A stretch of 64,000 nt of DNA from Xanthomonas hortorum pv. cynarae (GCF_002939985.1 NZ_MDFM01000013.1:1-64000); one strand, 5' to 3'. Shown: positions 1 through 9,666, numbered from the stretch's first letter. A program made the numbers and translations. Notes: generated by a model not told the origin, from the sequence alone.

Positions 1-146
1 AACTGCTCACGGCTGATGTCACTGGGATAGCGTGCTCTCATCTCCATATGATCGGATATTTCGGGCAGACTTTGAACAGGTTCTGAGAGCTTGTGCTTCA
101 GCGCCATGGATGTGCACAAGCCGCATTGGTCAAAGGCGCGATGCAC

Positions 147-1031
147 TCACCACAACACACCATCCACCGGCTGCATCGGCTCCGGCGCCTGCTCGCCAAT
201 CGCCTGCAATGCATCGATTTCGACCGTGCGGCACATGCTGTCCAGCGGCAGATCGTGGATGGTGTTGGCGAACGGATCGACCAACTCGTCGCCGATCTTG
301 AGCACTGCCAAAAACATCAAGCCCGCAACGGTCGAACCCACCGGTGTGGCGTATTGCAGTGTCTCCACCAGGCCGATCGGCAGCAACACGCAGAACAGCC
401 GCGTAAACAGGTTCGGATAGAAGCGATATTGATACGGCAGCGGCGTATTTTTCAGCCGCTCCATACCGCCTTGTGCGTTGGCGATATCCACCAGAATGCG
501 CTCGACACTGGCCTGCTGGATGCTGTCGATCCAGCCATCGCGACGCGCCTGCTCCACGCTGCGCCCGGTGTTATCGAGCAGGCCATTGGCGACGTTGGTG
601 CGCTTGATCACCGAAGCCACCTCATCGGCATCCAGCCGTGATTCCAGCACCGCATCCACTGGCAGCCGGCGCAACTGGCAGCGCAGCACATGCACGTACG
701 CGACCTGGCGCAACGCGATCGTGCGCCCCAGCGTTGCGGCTTCCGGCGCAGACAACACGCTGATGCTCAGACGTACCAGATTGCGCGATGCATTGATCAT
801 CTGGCCCCACAGCACGCGGCCCTCCCACCAGCGTTGATAGGTGGAATTGGCGCGAAACCCCAGGAACAACGCCAATGCCGAACCGAAGATGGTCAACGGC
901 AACGCAGGCGCGCGGAACGGCAGCACGTAGTAGATGATCGTGATCAACACGTCCCAGACGAACAGCACCGCCAGGGTCCGCCAGACCTGGTCGAACACAT
1001 CGGATACACGCGGTTTGACATCGATGATCAA
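147..1031 (-). CDS. Bestrophin-like (UPF0187 family) anion channel protein
   Basis: About 294 residues, integral inner-membrane protein. Hydrophobic segments are visible near the N-terminus (VWRTLAVLFVWDVLITIIYY, then PLTIFGSALALFLGFRANS) and in the second half (RLFCVLLPIGLVETLQYATP, GSTVAGLMFLAVLKIGDELV). The motif FRANSTYQRWWEGRVLWG followed by the acidic DELVDPFANTIHDLPLD is typical of bacterial bestrophin homologues, which form pentameric ion channels; the ion is not predictable here. Start: a TTG codon preceded by GGAG at 6 nt spacing is preferred. An ATG four codons upstream (start 1043) lacks a good ribosome-binding site and is the alternative. The gene lies 147 nt downstream of the LON-domain gene on the same strand and may be in the same transcript. 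Confidence 0.82.
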   Translation of the reverse strand: MIIDVKPRVSDVFDQVWRTLAVLFVWDVLITIIYYVLPFRAPALPLTIFGSALALFLGFRANSTYQRWWEGRVLWGQMINASRNLVRLSISVLSAPEAATLGRTIALRQVAYVHVLRCQLRRLPVDAVLESRLDADEVASVIKRTNVANGLLDNTGRSVEQARRDGWIDSIQQASVERILVDIANAQGGMERLKNTPLPYQYRFYPNLFTRLFCVLLPIGLVETLQYATPVGSTVAGLMFLAVLKIGDELVDPFANTIHDLPLDSMCRTVEIDALQAIGEQAPEPMQPVDGVLW

Positions 1032-1177
1032 GGCACACTCCATGGATCGATAACGAGTGACGCCGTTGCGCGCATCCGGGGCATGGATGCCATCGTCAGC
1101 GCACTCAAGCGTGGCGAGTGTGCCGCTGCAGCGGTGCAAGCGCGGTGATGGGTCACCCACGCCACAGCATCACCGCG

Positions 1178-1774
1178 TTACGGCATCAACGCCAGCAACT
1201 GATCCAGGCGCCGATGCGGGTCGTCCTGCTGCAACAACGACAGGCGTTGTTGTTCGGTCAGCGGCAGCAGCTCGGCCAACCGCCAACCCACCCAGGCCGC
1301 TTGATCCAGCAGGCCAGGTCCGGCCGATGCGAATTCGCCACCCACCTGTTCGAGCATGCGCTCGAGCACGGTGGCCAGCAGGCTGTGCTCGGGGCGCAAC
1401 TCGTCATCGCTGTCGGGCTCGCACCAACTTACCTCGCCCACGACAAGCCCGTTGTCGCGGATGCGCGAACGCTGCACATGGAAGCGCCGCGTCCCGCGCA
1501 AACGCAGTACCAGCACACCGTCGGCACCAACGTCGAAATCCTCGATACGCACTTCGGTGCCGAACGCCGCCGGTGTCGCCGGTACGCCGACTTCTGCGCC
1601 ATCCAGAATCAGACACACCCCGAAACTGGTGCCGGTGCGGCCGCACTCGCGCACCAGATCCAGATAGCGGCGCTCGAACACGCGCAAACCCATCGCAGCG
1701 CCCGGCAACAGCACGTTGTGCAGCGGAAACAGCGGCAATGCGCTGCTGTCGGCGGTGGCAGTCATCTCGTTCAT
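1178..1774 (-). CDS. LON substrate-binding domain protein (peptidase S16-like, no protease)
   Basis: 198 residues, cytoplasmic. The protein consists of the N-terminal substrate-recognition domain of Lon protease only (LPLFPLHNVLLPGAAMGLRV, then FERRYLDLV), followed by a short helical tail ending in LLPLTEQQRLSLLQQDD. The AAA+ ATPase and Ser-Lys protease domains are absent, so it cannot degrade proteins itself; its role is unknown. Its ATG overlaps the TGA of mpl by one base (TGATG), which indicates translational coupling to mpl. A second in-frame ATG lies three codons inside. Confidence 0.85.
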   Translation of the reverse strand: MNEMTATADSSALPLFPLHNVLLPGAAMGLRVFERRYLDLVRECGRTGTSFGVCLILDGAEVGVPATPAAFGTEVRIEDFDVGADGVLVLRLRGTRRFHVQRSRIRDNGLVVGEVSWCEPDSDDELRPEHSLLATVLERMLEQVGGEFASAGPGLLDQAAWVGWRLAELLPLTEQQRLSLLQQDDPHRRLDQLLALMP

Positions 1775-3132
1775 CAGGACAGCTGCGCCAGAAAGCGACG
1801 CGGCGCGCCGTCGAAGCCGCCGTTGGACATAAACACCACATGGTCGCCCGGCTGCGCAATCTCGCCCAGCGTGTGCAGCAATGCATCCACGTCGTGCGCC
1901 ACATGTGCATCACCGCGCACCTGTGCAACGATCGGCGCCGCATCCCAGGCCAATTCGGGCCGATGCAGGAACACCACCGCATCGGCATCTTGTAACGACG
2001 GCGCCAACGCCTGCGCATGCGCGCCCAGCCGCATCGAATTGCTGCGCGGCTCCATCGCCACCAGCACACGTGCCGCCCCGACCTTCGCACGCAAGCCCTG
2101 CAGCGTGGTCGCAATCGCGGTGGGGTGATGCGCAAAATCGTCGTACACGGTGATGTCGCGCGCCTGCCCCAGCACTTCCAGTCGCCGTTTGACGCTTTGG
2201 AAGCGCGCCAGCGCCGGCATCACACTCGCCGGATCCACGCCCACTGCATGCACGGCGGCCAGCGCCGCCAACCCGTTGAGCACGTTATGCCGCCCGACCA
2301 GCGGCCAGTGCACCTGGCCGATCTCCACACCGCGATGCAGCACTGCAAACACGCTGCCATCGGCAGCGATCAAGCGTGCGCTCCACTCCAACGCCGCATC
2401 GAAACCGAAGCGCTCCACCGGCGTCCAGCAGCCCATCGCCAGCACCTCGGCCAGGCGCGCATCTTCGCCGTTGACGATCAGCCGCCCGCGCGCCGGTACC
2501 GTGCGTACCAGATGATGAAACTGGCGCTGGATCGCCGCCACGTCGGGAAAGATGTCCGCATGGTCGTATTCCAGGTTGTTGAGGATCGCCACCAGCGGCC
2601 GGTAGTGCACGAACTTGCTGCGCTTGTCGAAGAACGCAGTGTCGTACTCGTCGGCTTCCACCACGAATTCGCGCCCCTGCCCCAACCGCGCCGACACGCC
2701 GAAGTCTTCGGCCACCCCGCCGATCAAAAAGCCCGGCGCACGCCCGGCCGCCTCAAGCAGGCAGCTCAAAATGGTGGTGGTCGTGGTCTTGCCATGGGTA
2801 CCGGCGACCGCCAGCGTGTCGCGACCCGGCAGCACCTGCTCGGCCAGCCACTGCGCACCGGAGGTGTAGCGACGCCCCGCGTCCAGCACCGCTTCCACGG
2901 CCGGGTTGCCGCGCGACAAGGCATTGCCAATGACCACATCGGTGGTATCGGCCGAAATATTGGACGGCGCGTAGCCCTGCGCCAGCGCGATGCCGAGCGT
3001 TTCCAGCTGCGTGGACATCGGCGGATAGATGGCCTGATCGCTGCCCTCTACCTGCCAGCCCAGCTCGCGCGCAAGGGCGGCGACACCGCCCATGAAGGTC
3101 CCGGCGATGCCGAGGATGTGGAGTTTGGTCAT
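1774..3132 (-). CDS. mpl: UDP-N-acetylmuramate:L-alanyl-gamma-D-glutamyl-meso-diaminopimelate ligase
   Basis: 452 residues. Mpl recycles peptidoglycan by ligating the recovered tripeptide L-Ala-gamma-D-Glu-mDAP to UDP-MurNAc with ATP, in the cytoplasm. The start MTKLHILGIAGTFMGGVAAL has the Rossmann-like glycine motif of the Mur ligase N-domain. The ATP loop GTHGKTTTTTILS lies near residue 108. The central domain carries NNLEYDHADIFPD and the C-terminal domain YDDFAHHPTAIATTL (the DDFAHHP motif). Length and motifs are typical of Mpl and distinguish it from MurC. The chosen ATG (3130-3132) opens directly on the conserved N-terminus; in-frame upstream codons encode no conserved sequence. Confidence 0.95.
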   Translation of the reverse strand: MTKLHILGIAGTFMGGVAALARELGWQVEGSDQAIYPPMSTQLETLGIALAQGYAPSNISADTTDVVIGNALSRGNPAVEAVLDAGRRYTSGAQWLAEQVLPGRDTLAVAGTHGKTTTTTILSCLLEAAGRAPGFLIGGVAEDFGVSARLGQGREFVVEADEYDTAFFDKRSKFVHYRPLVAILNNLEYDHADIFPDVAAIQRQFHHLVRTVPARGRLIVNGEDARLAEVLAMGCWTPVERFGFDAALEWSARLIAADGSVFAVLHRGVEIGQVHWPLVGRHNVLNGLAALAAVHAVGVDPASVMPALARFQSVKRRLEVLGQARDITVYDDFAHHPTAIATTLQGLRAKVGAARVLVAMEPRSNSMRLGAHAQALAPSLQDADAVVFLHRPELAWDAAPIVAQVRGDAHVAHDVDALLHTLGEIAQPGDHVVFMSNGGFDGAPRRFLAQLS

Positions 3133-3263
3133 GCCGCACATTGTCGCCGATCGCCGGAGTTGCGGGACATTCCGATCCATCGCCAACGGCGCTGTCAGGA
3201 AACTCCTACCGTACTGTCGGGAATTTCCCGATATGCGAACTTCGTCACATATCTCACTATGCT

Positions 3264-3405
3264 GAACGCCAGTCGCAGCACCCTTTTGGTCCTACTCCCC
3301 AAGTGGCCAAAATCCCCAGGGGGCTCATGCTGTCGGGGCTCTGAGCAAGCCCTTTACTGGCGTTATTCCGCCCCGGCCGTCTTGTACGACCGGGGTTTTT
3401 CTTTT
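3264..3405 (+). ncRNA. Candidate structured small RNA with its own terminator
   Basis: No protein gene occupies this strand. The sequence folds into a closed module. A perfect 9-bp closing stem pairs AACGCCAGT (3265-3273) with ACTGGCGTT (3356-3364). Inside it, TTTTGG (3284-3289) pairs with CCAAAA (3307-3312); that stem continues with CC and ACT against AGTGG and presents a CCCCA loop. A third stem pairs GCTC (3323-3326) with GAGC (3343-3346), reinforced by GGG/CCC. A terminator hairpin (CCCCGG, CCGGGG) and a T-run follow at 3371-3405. A -10-like CACTAT/TATGCT lies just upstream at 3255-3263. C-rich loops are known in some Xanthomonas sRNAs that bind G-rich ribosome-binding sites; identity with any named sRNA is not established. 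Confidence 0.6.
3371..3405 (+). terminator. Intrinsic terminator of the candidate small RNA
   Basis: The hairpin CCCCGG ... CCGGGG is followed by TTTTTCTTTTT on the plus strand. There is no matching T-run on the minus strand, so it serves plus-strand transcription only. Confidence 0.7.
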
Positions 3406-3423
3406 TGCGGTATCGCACATGCG

Positions 3424-3453
3424 AAAAAGCCGCGCAGCCTGATGGCGCGCGGC
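3424..3453 (-). terminator. Intrinsic terminator downstream of adk
   Basis: On the minus strand GCCGCGC pairs with GCGCGGC and is followed by TTTTTCGC. In plus coordinates the arms are 3429-3435 and 3447-3453, with AAAAA at 3424-3428. It lies 50 nt beyond the adk stop. Confidence 0.75.
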
Positions 3454-3502
3454 CTTGTGAACCAGGTGCGTGGGCCAGGCGTCGCGCCCGGCCCCAGCCG
3501 AC

Positions 3503-4066
3503 TCAGCGGCCCAGCGCCTTGCTGATGCGCTCGAGCACTTCGTCCAGCGAACCCACGCCATCGACGCGCGCCAGCTTGCCGCGCTGCTCGTAGAAGCCGA
3601 TCACCGGTGCGGTGGAATCGGTATAGACCTGCAGGCGCTTGCGTACCGACTCGGGATTGTCGTCTTCGCGGCCCTCGGCCTTGGCACGACCGGCGATGCG
3701 CTCGACCAGCAACTCGCTGGCGACATCCAACTGCACCACTGCATCCAACGGCTGACCGATCTTGCCGAGCAATTCGTCCAGCGCATTGGCCTGCGCCACA
3801 TTGCGCGGATAGCCGTCGAGGATGAACCCCTTGGCGACATCGGCCTGGCCGAGCCGCGCCTCCAGCATGCCGAGCAGAATTTCGTCGGACACCAGATCGC
3901 CGCGTGCCATCACTTCCTTGGCCTTCAGGCCCAGCGGTGAACCAGCGGCCACTTCGGCGCGCAGCAGATCGCCGGTGGAAATATGCGGGATCTCAAAGGT
4001 GTCTTTGAGCCGTGTCGCCTGGGTGCCCTTGCCCGAACCGGGCGGTCCCAACAGAACCAATCGCAT
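3503..4066 (-). CDS. adk: Adenylate kinase
   Basis: 187 residues, the short-lid form. It catalyses ATP + AMP to 2 ADP in the cytosol. The P-loop GPPGSGKGTQ lies at residues 7-16, followed by the AMP-binding segment HISTGDLLRAEV. The signature FILDGYPRNVAQANAL is near residue 80, and RAKAEGREDDNPESVRKRL covers the short lid and adenine-binding part. The start MRLVLLGPPGSGKG is the conserved family start. It is divergent from pfp and ends in its own terminator. Adk also links to the PPi-using genes nearby, which save ATP. Confidence 0.97.
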   Translation of the reverse strand: MRLVLLGPPGSGKGTQATRLKDTFEIPHISTGDLLRAEVAAGSPLGLKAKEVMARGDLVSDEILLGMLEARLGQADVAKGFILDGYPRNVAQANALDELLGKIGQPLDAVVQLDVASELLVERIAGRAKAEGREDDNPESVRKRLQVYTDSTAPVIGFYEQRGKLARVDGVGSLDEVLERISKALGR

Positions 4067-4223
4067 CAGTGGACTCCACTTTCGAATAAAAACGCGTTGC
4101 GGTTGGCGGCGTTAGACTCAGGTCTTCGCCAGCGCTGACCGTATGGTCGTGCAGCTTACCGCATCCGGGGAATGTCCCGGCACTGTCCCCTGCGCCATGC
4201 CCCCATTGAGGAGCCCGTCCCCT

Positions 4224-5480
4224 ATGACCACTGGCAACTTGTTGTATGCCCAATCCGGCGGCGTTACCGCCGTCATCAACGCCACCGCCGCCGGTGTGAT
4301 CACCGAGGCGCGCGCGCGCAAGATTAAGGTGCTGGCCGCACGCAACGGCATCCTGGGCGCATTGCGCGAGGAGCTGATCGACACCTCGAAAGAATCCGCC
4401 GCCGCGATCGCCGCACTGGCGCAGACCCCCGGCGGCGCATTCGGCTCGTGCCGCTACAAGCTCAAGTCGCTGGAAGAAGACAGCGCCAAGTACGAGCGCC
4501 TGCTCGACGTGCTGCGTGCGCACGACGTGCGCTGGTTCCTCTACAACGGCGGCAACGACTCGGCCGATACCGCGTGGAAGGTCTCGCAGCTGGCCAAGGC
4601 CTACGGCTACCCGCTGCACTGCATCGGCGTGCCCAAGACCATCGACAACGACCTCGCAGTAACCGACACCTGCCCCGGCTTCGGCTCGGCGGCCAAATAC
4701 ACCGCGGTCTCGGTGCGCGAGGCCGCCCTGGATGTCGCCGCGATGGCCGACACCTCGACCAAGGTCTTCATCTACGAAGCGATGGGCCGCCACGCCGGTT
4801 GGCTCGCCGCCGCGGCAGGTCTGGCCGGTCAAGGTCCGGACGATGCACCGCAGATCATCCTGCTGCCCGAACGCGCCTATGACCAGGCGGTGTTCCTGGC
4901 CAAGGTCAAGCAAGTGGTAAAGAAGGTTGGCTGGTGCGTGGTGGTCGCCAGCGAAGGAATCCAGGACGCACATGGCAAATTCGTCGCCGATGCCGGCGGG
5001 GCCACCGACTCGTTCGGCCACGCGCAACTCGGCGGCGTGGCCTCGTATCTCGCAGGGCAAGTCAAACAGGAGCTCGGCTACAAGGTGCACTGGACCCTGC
5101 CCGATTACCTGCAACGCTCCGCACGTCACTTGGCCTCCAAAACCGACTGGGAGCAGGCTCAGGCCGTCGGCAAGGCCGCGGTGCAATACGCGCTCAAGGG
5201 CATGAACGCGGTGATCCCGGTGATCGAACGCGTCAGCGACGCACCGTACCGCTGGAAGATCGTGCCCGCCCCGCTGCACAAGGTGGCCAACCACGAAAAG
5301 AAGATGCCACCCAGCTTCCTGCGCAAGGACGGCTTCGGCATCACCGACCGCGCCCGCCGCTATTTCTCCCCGCTGATCAAGGGCGAAGCGCCATTGGCTT
5401 ACGGCAGCGATGGCCTGCCGAAGTATGTGACGTTGAAGAATGTGGCGGTGGCGAAGAAATTGCCGGTGTGGGAGCGGTGA
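4224..5480 (+). CDS. pfp: Pyrophosphate-dependent 6-phosphofructokinase
   Basis: 418 residues. It phosphorylates fructose 6-phosphate reversibly using PPi, so it serves both glycolysis and gluconeogenesis; Xanthomonas is known to use this enzyme. The sequence shows AQSGGVTAVINA at the N-terminus, YNGGNDSADTAWK in the phosphoryl-donor site (an Asn-Asp pair where ATP enzymes have GGDGS), GVPKTIDNDL with the catalytic Asp, and EAMGRHAGWLAAAAG in the sugar-phosphate site. The start ATG at 4224 has GAGGAG about ten bases upstream; an ATG at 4197 would add nine non-conserved residues. Close linkage to hppA and ppa (two other PPi enzymes) fits a shared PPi economy. Confidence 0.95.
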   Translation: MTTGNLLYAQSGGVTAVINATAAGVITEARARKIKVLAARNGILGALREELIDTSKESAAAIAALAQTPGGAFGSCRYKLKSLEEDSAKYERLLDVLRAHDVRWFLYNGGNDSADTAWKVSQLAKAYGYPLHCIGVPKTIDNDLAVTDTCPGFGSAAKYTAVSVREAALDVAAMADTSTKVFIYEAMGRHAGWLAAAAGLAGQGPDDAPQIILLPERAYDQAVFLAKVKQVVKKVGWCVVVASEGIQDAHGKFVADAGGATDSFGHAQLGGVASYLAGQVKQELGYKVHWTLPDYLQRSARHLASKTDWEQAQAVGKAAVQYALKGMNAVIPVIERVSDAPYRWKIVPAPLHKVANHEKKMPPSFLRKDGFGITDRARRYFSPLIKGEAPLAYGSDGLPKYVTLKNVAVAKKLPVWER

Positions 5481-5644
5481 GCTACCCAGTCTGGGCGCCT
5501 CGGTAGCGCATCTGTGCCAGGACGCCCATGCAAGCTGGTGCCTGCTGTCCGCAAAAATCTCTGAACCACGGTGCTGTATAAAGCAAGCAACCGCCGCCAG
5601 GAGGGGGTTGTCGGCCGAGCCAGTCGATATAGGAAGCCTCCCGA

Positions 5645-5673
5645 TTGCCGAGCAGGGGGGCCGCTGACATAAT
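5645..5673 (+). promoter_or_regulatory. Probable sigma-70-type promoter for the exported OB-fold protein
   Basis: TTGCCG (5645-5650) and CATAAT (5668-5673) are separated by exactly 17 bp. A transcript from about 5680 would have a leader of about 97 nt before the ATG at 5777. The rest of the pfp to 5777 gap shows no gene. Confidence 0.45.
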
Positions 5674-5776
5674 CCGCCGCGCAATGATGCTGGGGAACGG
5701 CATCTGCGCCTCTAACGTCCGCCTCCAGCGGACGACAGCCTTTGCAGCTGCCCATCTCCGATCAAGGATGTTACCC

Positions 5777-6574
5777 ATGAAATCTCGTTATATCTGCGCC
5801 GCCCTGCTGCTCGCAGCCTCGGCCCCCGTCTTTGCTGCAACCTGCGAAGAGAGCTTCCAAAAGAAGGGCAACCCCTTCGTTGGCACCCAGTTTTCTGTCT
5901 CGGTTAGCCAGCCCGGCCTGACCGTGCGCAGCGCCATCGGCCAAATGCGTGTGATCGCCAAGCAGGCAAAGATGGATGTGCTAAGCGAGGATGCAGACGC
6001 CGGCTCGATGTTGATTGAACAGCCGCAGACCTTTGGGACCAGGCCACTCCCGATGATCGTCTCGGCAAGCGCAGTCGATGGCGTCGGCACGGTCAATCTG
6101 CTCCTCAAGGTCAGCAAGGGGGCTATCGCATATAATGACAACGCCCGTACCGAGATGTGCAAACTGCTAAACCAGGTCAAGCCCGGTGCAGCAGGCGAAC
6201 AGTTTGCAAAGAAGACACTCGACACCGCGCCGGTGGAGATCACTGCCTACAAGTTTGGTTTCCAGCTGCGTAGTCAGCACAAGGAGAACCCGGCCGCCAT
6301 CGAGCCGCGCTACGCGGACAAGGTCTACCGTATCACCGGTAAAATCGCCAAGAGCGGCGTTTTGAAGAGCGGCGGCACCTACAACATCACCTTCGATGTG
6401 CTGGAAGGCGACGATAGGTTTGAGACGGTCGGCATCACTTGTGCATTCGCCGCCAACCAGTCCGCTTACGCGCTGGCCTTGCGCCCCTCGGAAAAGGTGA
6501 CGCTCACTGGTGTCGTGGACCACTATGATCAGATTCTGCAAGTGCTCTGGCTGCGCGATTGCCGCGGCAACTGA
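5777..6574 (+). CDS. Exported protein with C-terminal OB-fold (tRNA_anti-like) domain
   Basis: 265 residues, conserved hypothetical. A signal peptide (MKSRYICAALLLAASAPVFA, cleavage after AFA-like VFA) predicts a periplasmic location. Residues about 20-140 form an uncharacterised domain with a Cys pair (C at mature residue 3, and EMCKLL). Residues about 170-265 (YADKVYRITGKIAKSGV ... VTLTGVVDHYDQILQVLWL ... RDC) resemble the secreted tRNA_anti-like OB-fold family, which has no known enzyme activity. AAGGA lies 8 nt before the chosen ATG. It is flanked by its own promoter and a strong terminator, so it is probably monocistronic. Function unknown. Confidence 0.75.
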   Translation: MKSRYICAALLLAASAPVFAATCEESFQKKGNPFVGTQFSVSVSQPGLTVRSAIGQMRVIAKQAKMDVLSEDADAGSMLIEQPQTFGTRPLPMIVSASAVDGVGTVNLLLKVSKGAIAYNDNARTEMCKLLNQVKPGAAGEQFAKKTLDTAPVEITAYKFGFQLRSQHKENPAAIEPRYADKVYRITGKIAKSGVLKSGGTYNITFDVLEGDDRFETVGITCAFAANQSAYALALRPSEKVTLTGVVDHYDQILQVLWLRDCRGN

Positions 6575-6601
6575 TCCAGAACACATCGCGGTCATCCCAA
6601 G

Positions 6602-6629
6602 ACACCCCGGCTAGCCGGGGTGTTTTTTC
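6602..6629 (+). terminator. Strong intrinsic terminator
   Basis: A near-perfect hairpin ACACCCCGGC / GCCGGGGTGT followed by TTTTTTC, 27 nt after the stop of the OB-fold gene. Confidence 0.85.
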
Positions 6630-6708
6630 TGGGGCAGATGCTGGTAGATATTGGTTTACATCACGTACTAGGATCAAACAGCAACGCGCCCTCGTCACGC
6701 CGAACCTG

Positions 6709-7233
6709 TCACTGGCACGCCTTGCCTTCCACCGTCATCTGCGCGGCAAACATCGGCACCTGCGCAATCTTTCCTGCAGCGGCCTGCTGCTTGGCGTCTT
6801 CCAGATAGATGCGCGACTGGCCCTGTCCATCGAGCTGCGGTTTGGCCTCCACAGGCTTACGCCAGATGCGCACCACGGCCTGCTGCGCCGGGCAGGCGGC
6901 ACTTGGGACGCGGATCACATCGTTATAGATCCAACCCGATGCGACGCTGGGCGTGGCCTTGGCGAAATCCACGAAGCGTGCGCGTGGCTGGCAAGTCGGG
7001 CTGCTACGCACGACCGAGAAGGTGTATGGCTGCGCGGCGTTGCCGGTGAACACGCCTTCTAGGCGAGCGCAGGCTTCGGGGATCTGGCGCAAGGTGTGCA
7101 CGGCACCGACCGCTTGTGCGGTTCCCACTGCACGCTGTTTCAACTCCGGCGTTGGCTCAGCAGCAAGCGCGTAGCTGGTGAACAACAAGGCTGCAATCGT
7201 CACGGCAGACTTCGACGCGGCATAGTTCGACAT
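6709..7233 (-). CDS. Hypothetical exported protein
   Basis: 174 residues. The N-terminus MSNYAASKSAVTIAALLF followed by TSYALA-AEP reads as a signal peptide cleaved after ALA, so the mature protein is periplasmic. Cys residues at EACARLEG, SPTCQPRAR, SAACPAQQA and the terminal GKACQ suggest disulfides. I do not recognise a catalytic motif. The start is decided by AGGAG five bases before the ATG at 7231-7233; a GTG two codons upstream touches that site and is unlikely. It is divergent from hppA. Confidence 0.7.
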   Translation of the reverse strand: MSNYAASKSAVTIAALLFTSYALAAEPTPELKQRAVGTAQAVGAVHTLRQIPEACARLEGVFTGNAAQPYTFSVVRSSPTCQPRARFVDFAKATPSVASGWIYNDVIRVPSAACPAQQAVVRIWRKPVEAKPQLDGQGQSRIYLEDAKQQAAAGKIAQVPMFAAQMTVEGKACQ

Positions 7234-7484
7234 ACGCACTCCTGGATCGGGTCGATCACGTTGGGCCGCAGGCTGTCACGCCGCGACTGAACAACGTGCC
7301 AAAGCCGTGGTGGTGGCAGCCTCACAGGGTGCGGCGCATACTCGGCCGCGATCCGGCCACATGAACATCGCGACGCGCGTTACGGTCATTGTGGCCGTCG
7401 AGTCCGTATTCGCCAGTCCACTCGCTGCGTGCATCGCCCTTGGTTCGTCCCGACCGGACGACATCCATTCTCTTGGGAGGGGTC

Positions 7485-9512
7485 ATGCTGGAACATTACG
7501 GATTACTGCTTGCACTGGGTTGTGCTGTCCTGGCAATCGTCTATGGCATTGTGTCGGCACGCTGGGTGATCGCGCAGCCGAGTGGTAACGCACGCATGCG
7601 GGAGATCGCTGCCGCGATCCAGGAAGGGGCGCGCGCTTACCTCAATCGACAGTACCTCACCATCTCGATCGCTGGCGGCGTGCTGTTCGTGTTGGTCGGG
7701 CTGTTTCTGAGCTGGTACACCGCGGTGGGTTTTGCGATCGGCGCGGTGCTGTCGGGGCTGGCGGGCTATATCGGCATGAGCGTGTCGGTGCGCGCCAATG
7801 TGCGCACCGCCGAGGCCGCGCGGCATGGCATCGGCAAGGCGATGGATGTGGCCTTCCGCGGCGGCGCCATCACCGGCATGCTGGTGGTGGGTTTGGGATT
7901 GCTCGGCGTGGCCGGTTATTACGCGGTGCTGCAGGCGATGGGCCTGCCGTTGGAGCAAAACCTCCACGCACTGGTGGGGCTGGCATTCGGGTCTTCGCTG
8001 ATCTCGATCTTCGCGCGCCTGGGTGGCGGCATCTTCACCAAAGGTGCGGACGTGGGCGCAGATCTGGTCGGCAAGGTCGAAGCCGGCATTCCCGAGGACG
8101 ACCCGCGCAATCCGGCGGTCATCGCAGACAACGTTGGCGACAACGTCGGCGACTGCGCCGGCATGGCAGCGGATCTGTTCGAAACCTATGCCGTCACCGT
8201 GATCGCCACGATGTTGCTGGGCAGTCTGACGCTCGCCGAAACCGGGCCGCATGCGGTGCTGTATCCGCTGGTACTCGGTGGCGTGTCGATCACCGCCTCG
8301 ATCGTGGGTGCGGGCTTCGTCAAGGTCAAAGCCGGCGGCTCGATTATGGGCGCGCTCTATAAAGGCGTGATCGTCTCAGGCGTGCTGGCCGCACTCGCCT
8401 ACTGGCCAATCACCCAGACGCTGATGCGCGAGAACATCCATGGCGCGACGTCGTTGTATGTGTGCGCATTGATCGGCCTGGTGCTCACCGGCCTGATCGT
8501 CTGGATCACCGAGTACTACACCGGCACCCAATACAAGCCTGTGCAGCACGTGGCGGCGGCGAGCACCACCGGCCATGGCACCAACATCATCGCCGGGCTT
8601 GGCATCTCGATGAAATCCACTGCGCTGCCGGTGATTGCGGTGTGTGCGGCGATCTGGGGTGCGTTTTATTTCGGCGGGCTGTACGGCATTGCGACCGCAG
8701 CGACGGCGATGTTGTCGATGGCCGGCATGATCGTAGCGCTGGATGCGTATGGGCCGATCACCGACAACGCTGGCGGCATCGCCGAAATGGCCGAGCTGCC
8801 ACCGGAAGTGCGCCACATCACCGACCCGCTGGATGCGGTGGGCAACACCACCAAAGCGGTGACCAAAGGCTATGCGATCGGCTCGGCAGCGCTGGCTGCC
8901 TTGGTGCTGTTTGCCGACTACACCCACAACCTGCAGGCGGCCAATCCCGGCGAAGTCTTCGCCTTCGATCTATCCGACCACACGGTGATCATCGGCTTGT
9001 TGATCGGCGGGTTGATCCCTTACCTGTTCGCGGCGATGGCGATGGAAGCGGTGGGACGCGCGGCAGGCGCAGTTGTCGAGGAAGTCCGCCGCCAGTTCCG
9101 CGAGATCCCGGGAATCATGGCCGGCACTGCCAAACCCCAATACGACCGCGCAGTCGACATGCTGACCCGCTCGGCGATCCGCGAAATGATCGTGCCTTCG
9201 CTGTTGCCGGTCGTGGTGCCGATCGTGATCGGCCTGCTGCTCGGGCCACGTGCGCTGGGCGGGCTGTTGATCGGCACGATCGTCACTGGCCTGTTCCTGG
9301 CAATCTCGATGACCACCGGCGGCGGTGCCTGGGACAACGCCAAGAAGTACATCGAAGACGGCCACTTTGGCGGCAAGGGCAGCGAAGCCCACAAGGCCGC
9401 GATCACCGGCGACACAGTGGGAGACCCCTACAAGGACACCGCAGGGCCGGCGATCAATCCGTTGATCAAGATCATCAACATCGTGGCCTTGCTGCTGGTG
9501 CCCCTACTTTGA
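7485..9512 (+). CDS. hppA: Membrane-bound proton-translocating pyrophosphatase (K+-independent type)
   Basis: 675 residues with about 16 membrane helices. It couples PPi hydrolysis to H+ export across the inner membrane and may run in reverse. The PPi/Mg site is [19 protein letters not shown] followed by [18 protein letters not shown] around residues 188-230. The motif [16 protein letters not shown] near residue 453 carries Lys where K+-dependent enzymes have Ala, which is the known marker of the K+-independent H+-pumping class. GGGAGGGG lies immediately upstream of the ATG, which sets the start against longer in-frame reads. It sits between pfp and ppa. Confidence 0.96.
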   Translation: MLEHYGLLLALGCAVLAIVYGIVSARWVIAQPSGNARMREIAAAIQEGARAYLNRQYLTISIAGGVLFVLVGLFLSWYTAVGFAIGAVLSGLAGYIGMSVSVRANVRTAEAARHGIGKAMDVAFRGGAITGMLVVGLGLLGVAGYYAVLQAMGLPLEQNLHALVGLAFGSSLISIFARLGGGIFTKGADVGADLVGKVEAGIPEDDPRNPAVIADNVGDNVGDCAGMAADLFETYAVTVIATMLLGSLTLAETGPHAVLYPLVLGGVSITASIVGAGFVKVKAGGSIMGALYKGVIVSGVLAALAYWPITQTLMRENIHGATSLYVCALIGLVLTGLIVWITEYYTGTQYKPVQHVAAASTTGHGTNIIAGLGISMKSTALPVIAVCAAIWGAFYFGGLYGIATAATAMLSMAGMIVALDAYGPITDNAGGIAEMAELPPEVRHITDPLDAVGNTTKAVTKGYAIGSAALAALVLFADYTHNLQAANPGEVFAFDLSDHTVIIGLLIGGLIPYLFAAMAMEAVGRAAGAVVEEVRRQFREIPGIMAGTAKPQYDRAVDMLTRSAIREMIVPSLLPVVVPIVIGLLLGPRALGGLLIGTIVTGLFLAISMTTGGGAWDNAKKYIEDGHFGGKGSEAHKAAITGDTVGDPYKDTAGPAINPLIKIINIVALLLVPLL

Positions 9513-9666
9513 TGCGTTCCATGCCTTCTGAACGTGTGCAACCCGGCGTCAAGCACGCAGGCCGACGGCGTCTTGGCCGGTGACGACGGATGACGGAGTA
9601 GAGCGAGGCTGAAGCGGTCATCGCAGCACGCTCCGCTGCCATTGGCATGTGGCCGGGCCGGCGGCA

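Noticed and set aside
1..146. Part of a gene at the window start
   Set aside because: Open frames here have no coding character and the only supported gene, the bestrophin-like protein, ends at 147.
3993..5684. 563-codon open frame opposite pfp
   Set aside because: Shadow frame; pfp on the plus strand has full conserved motifs.
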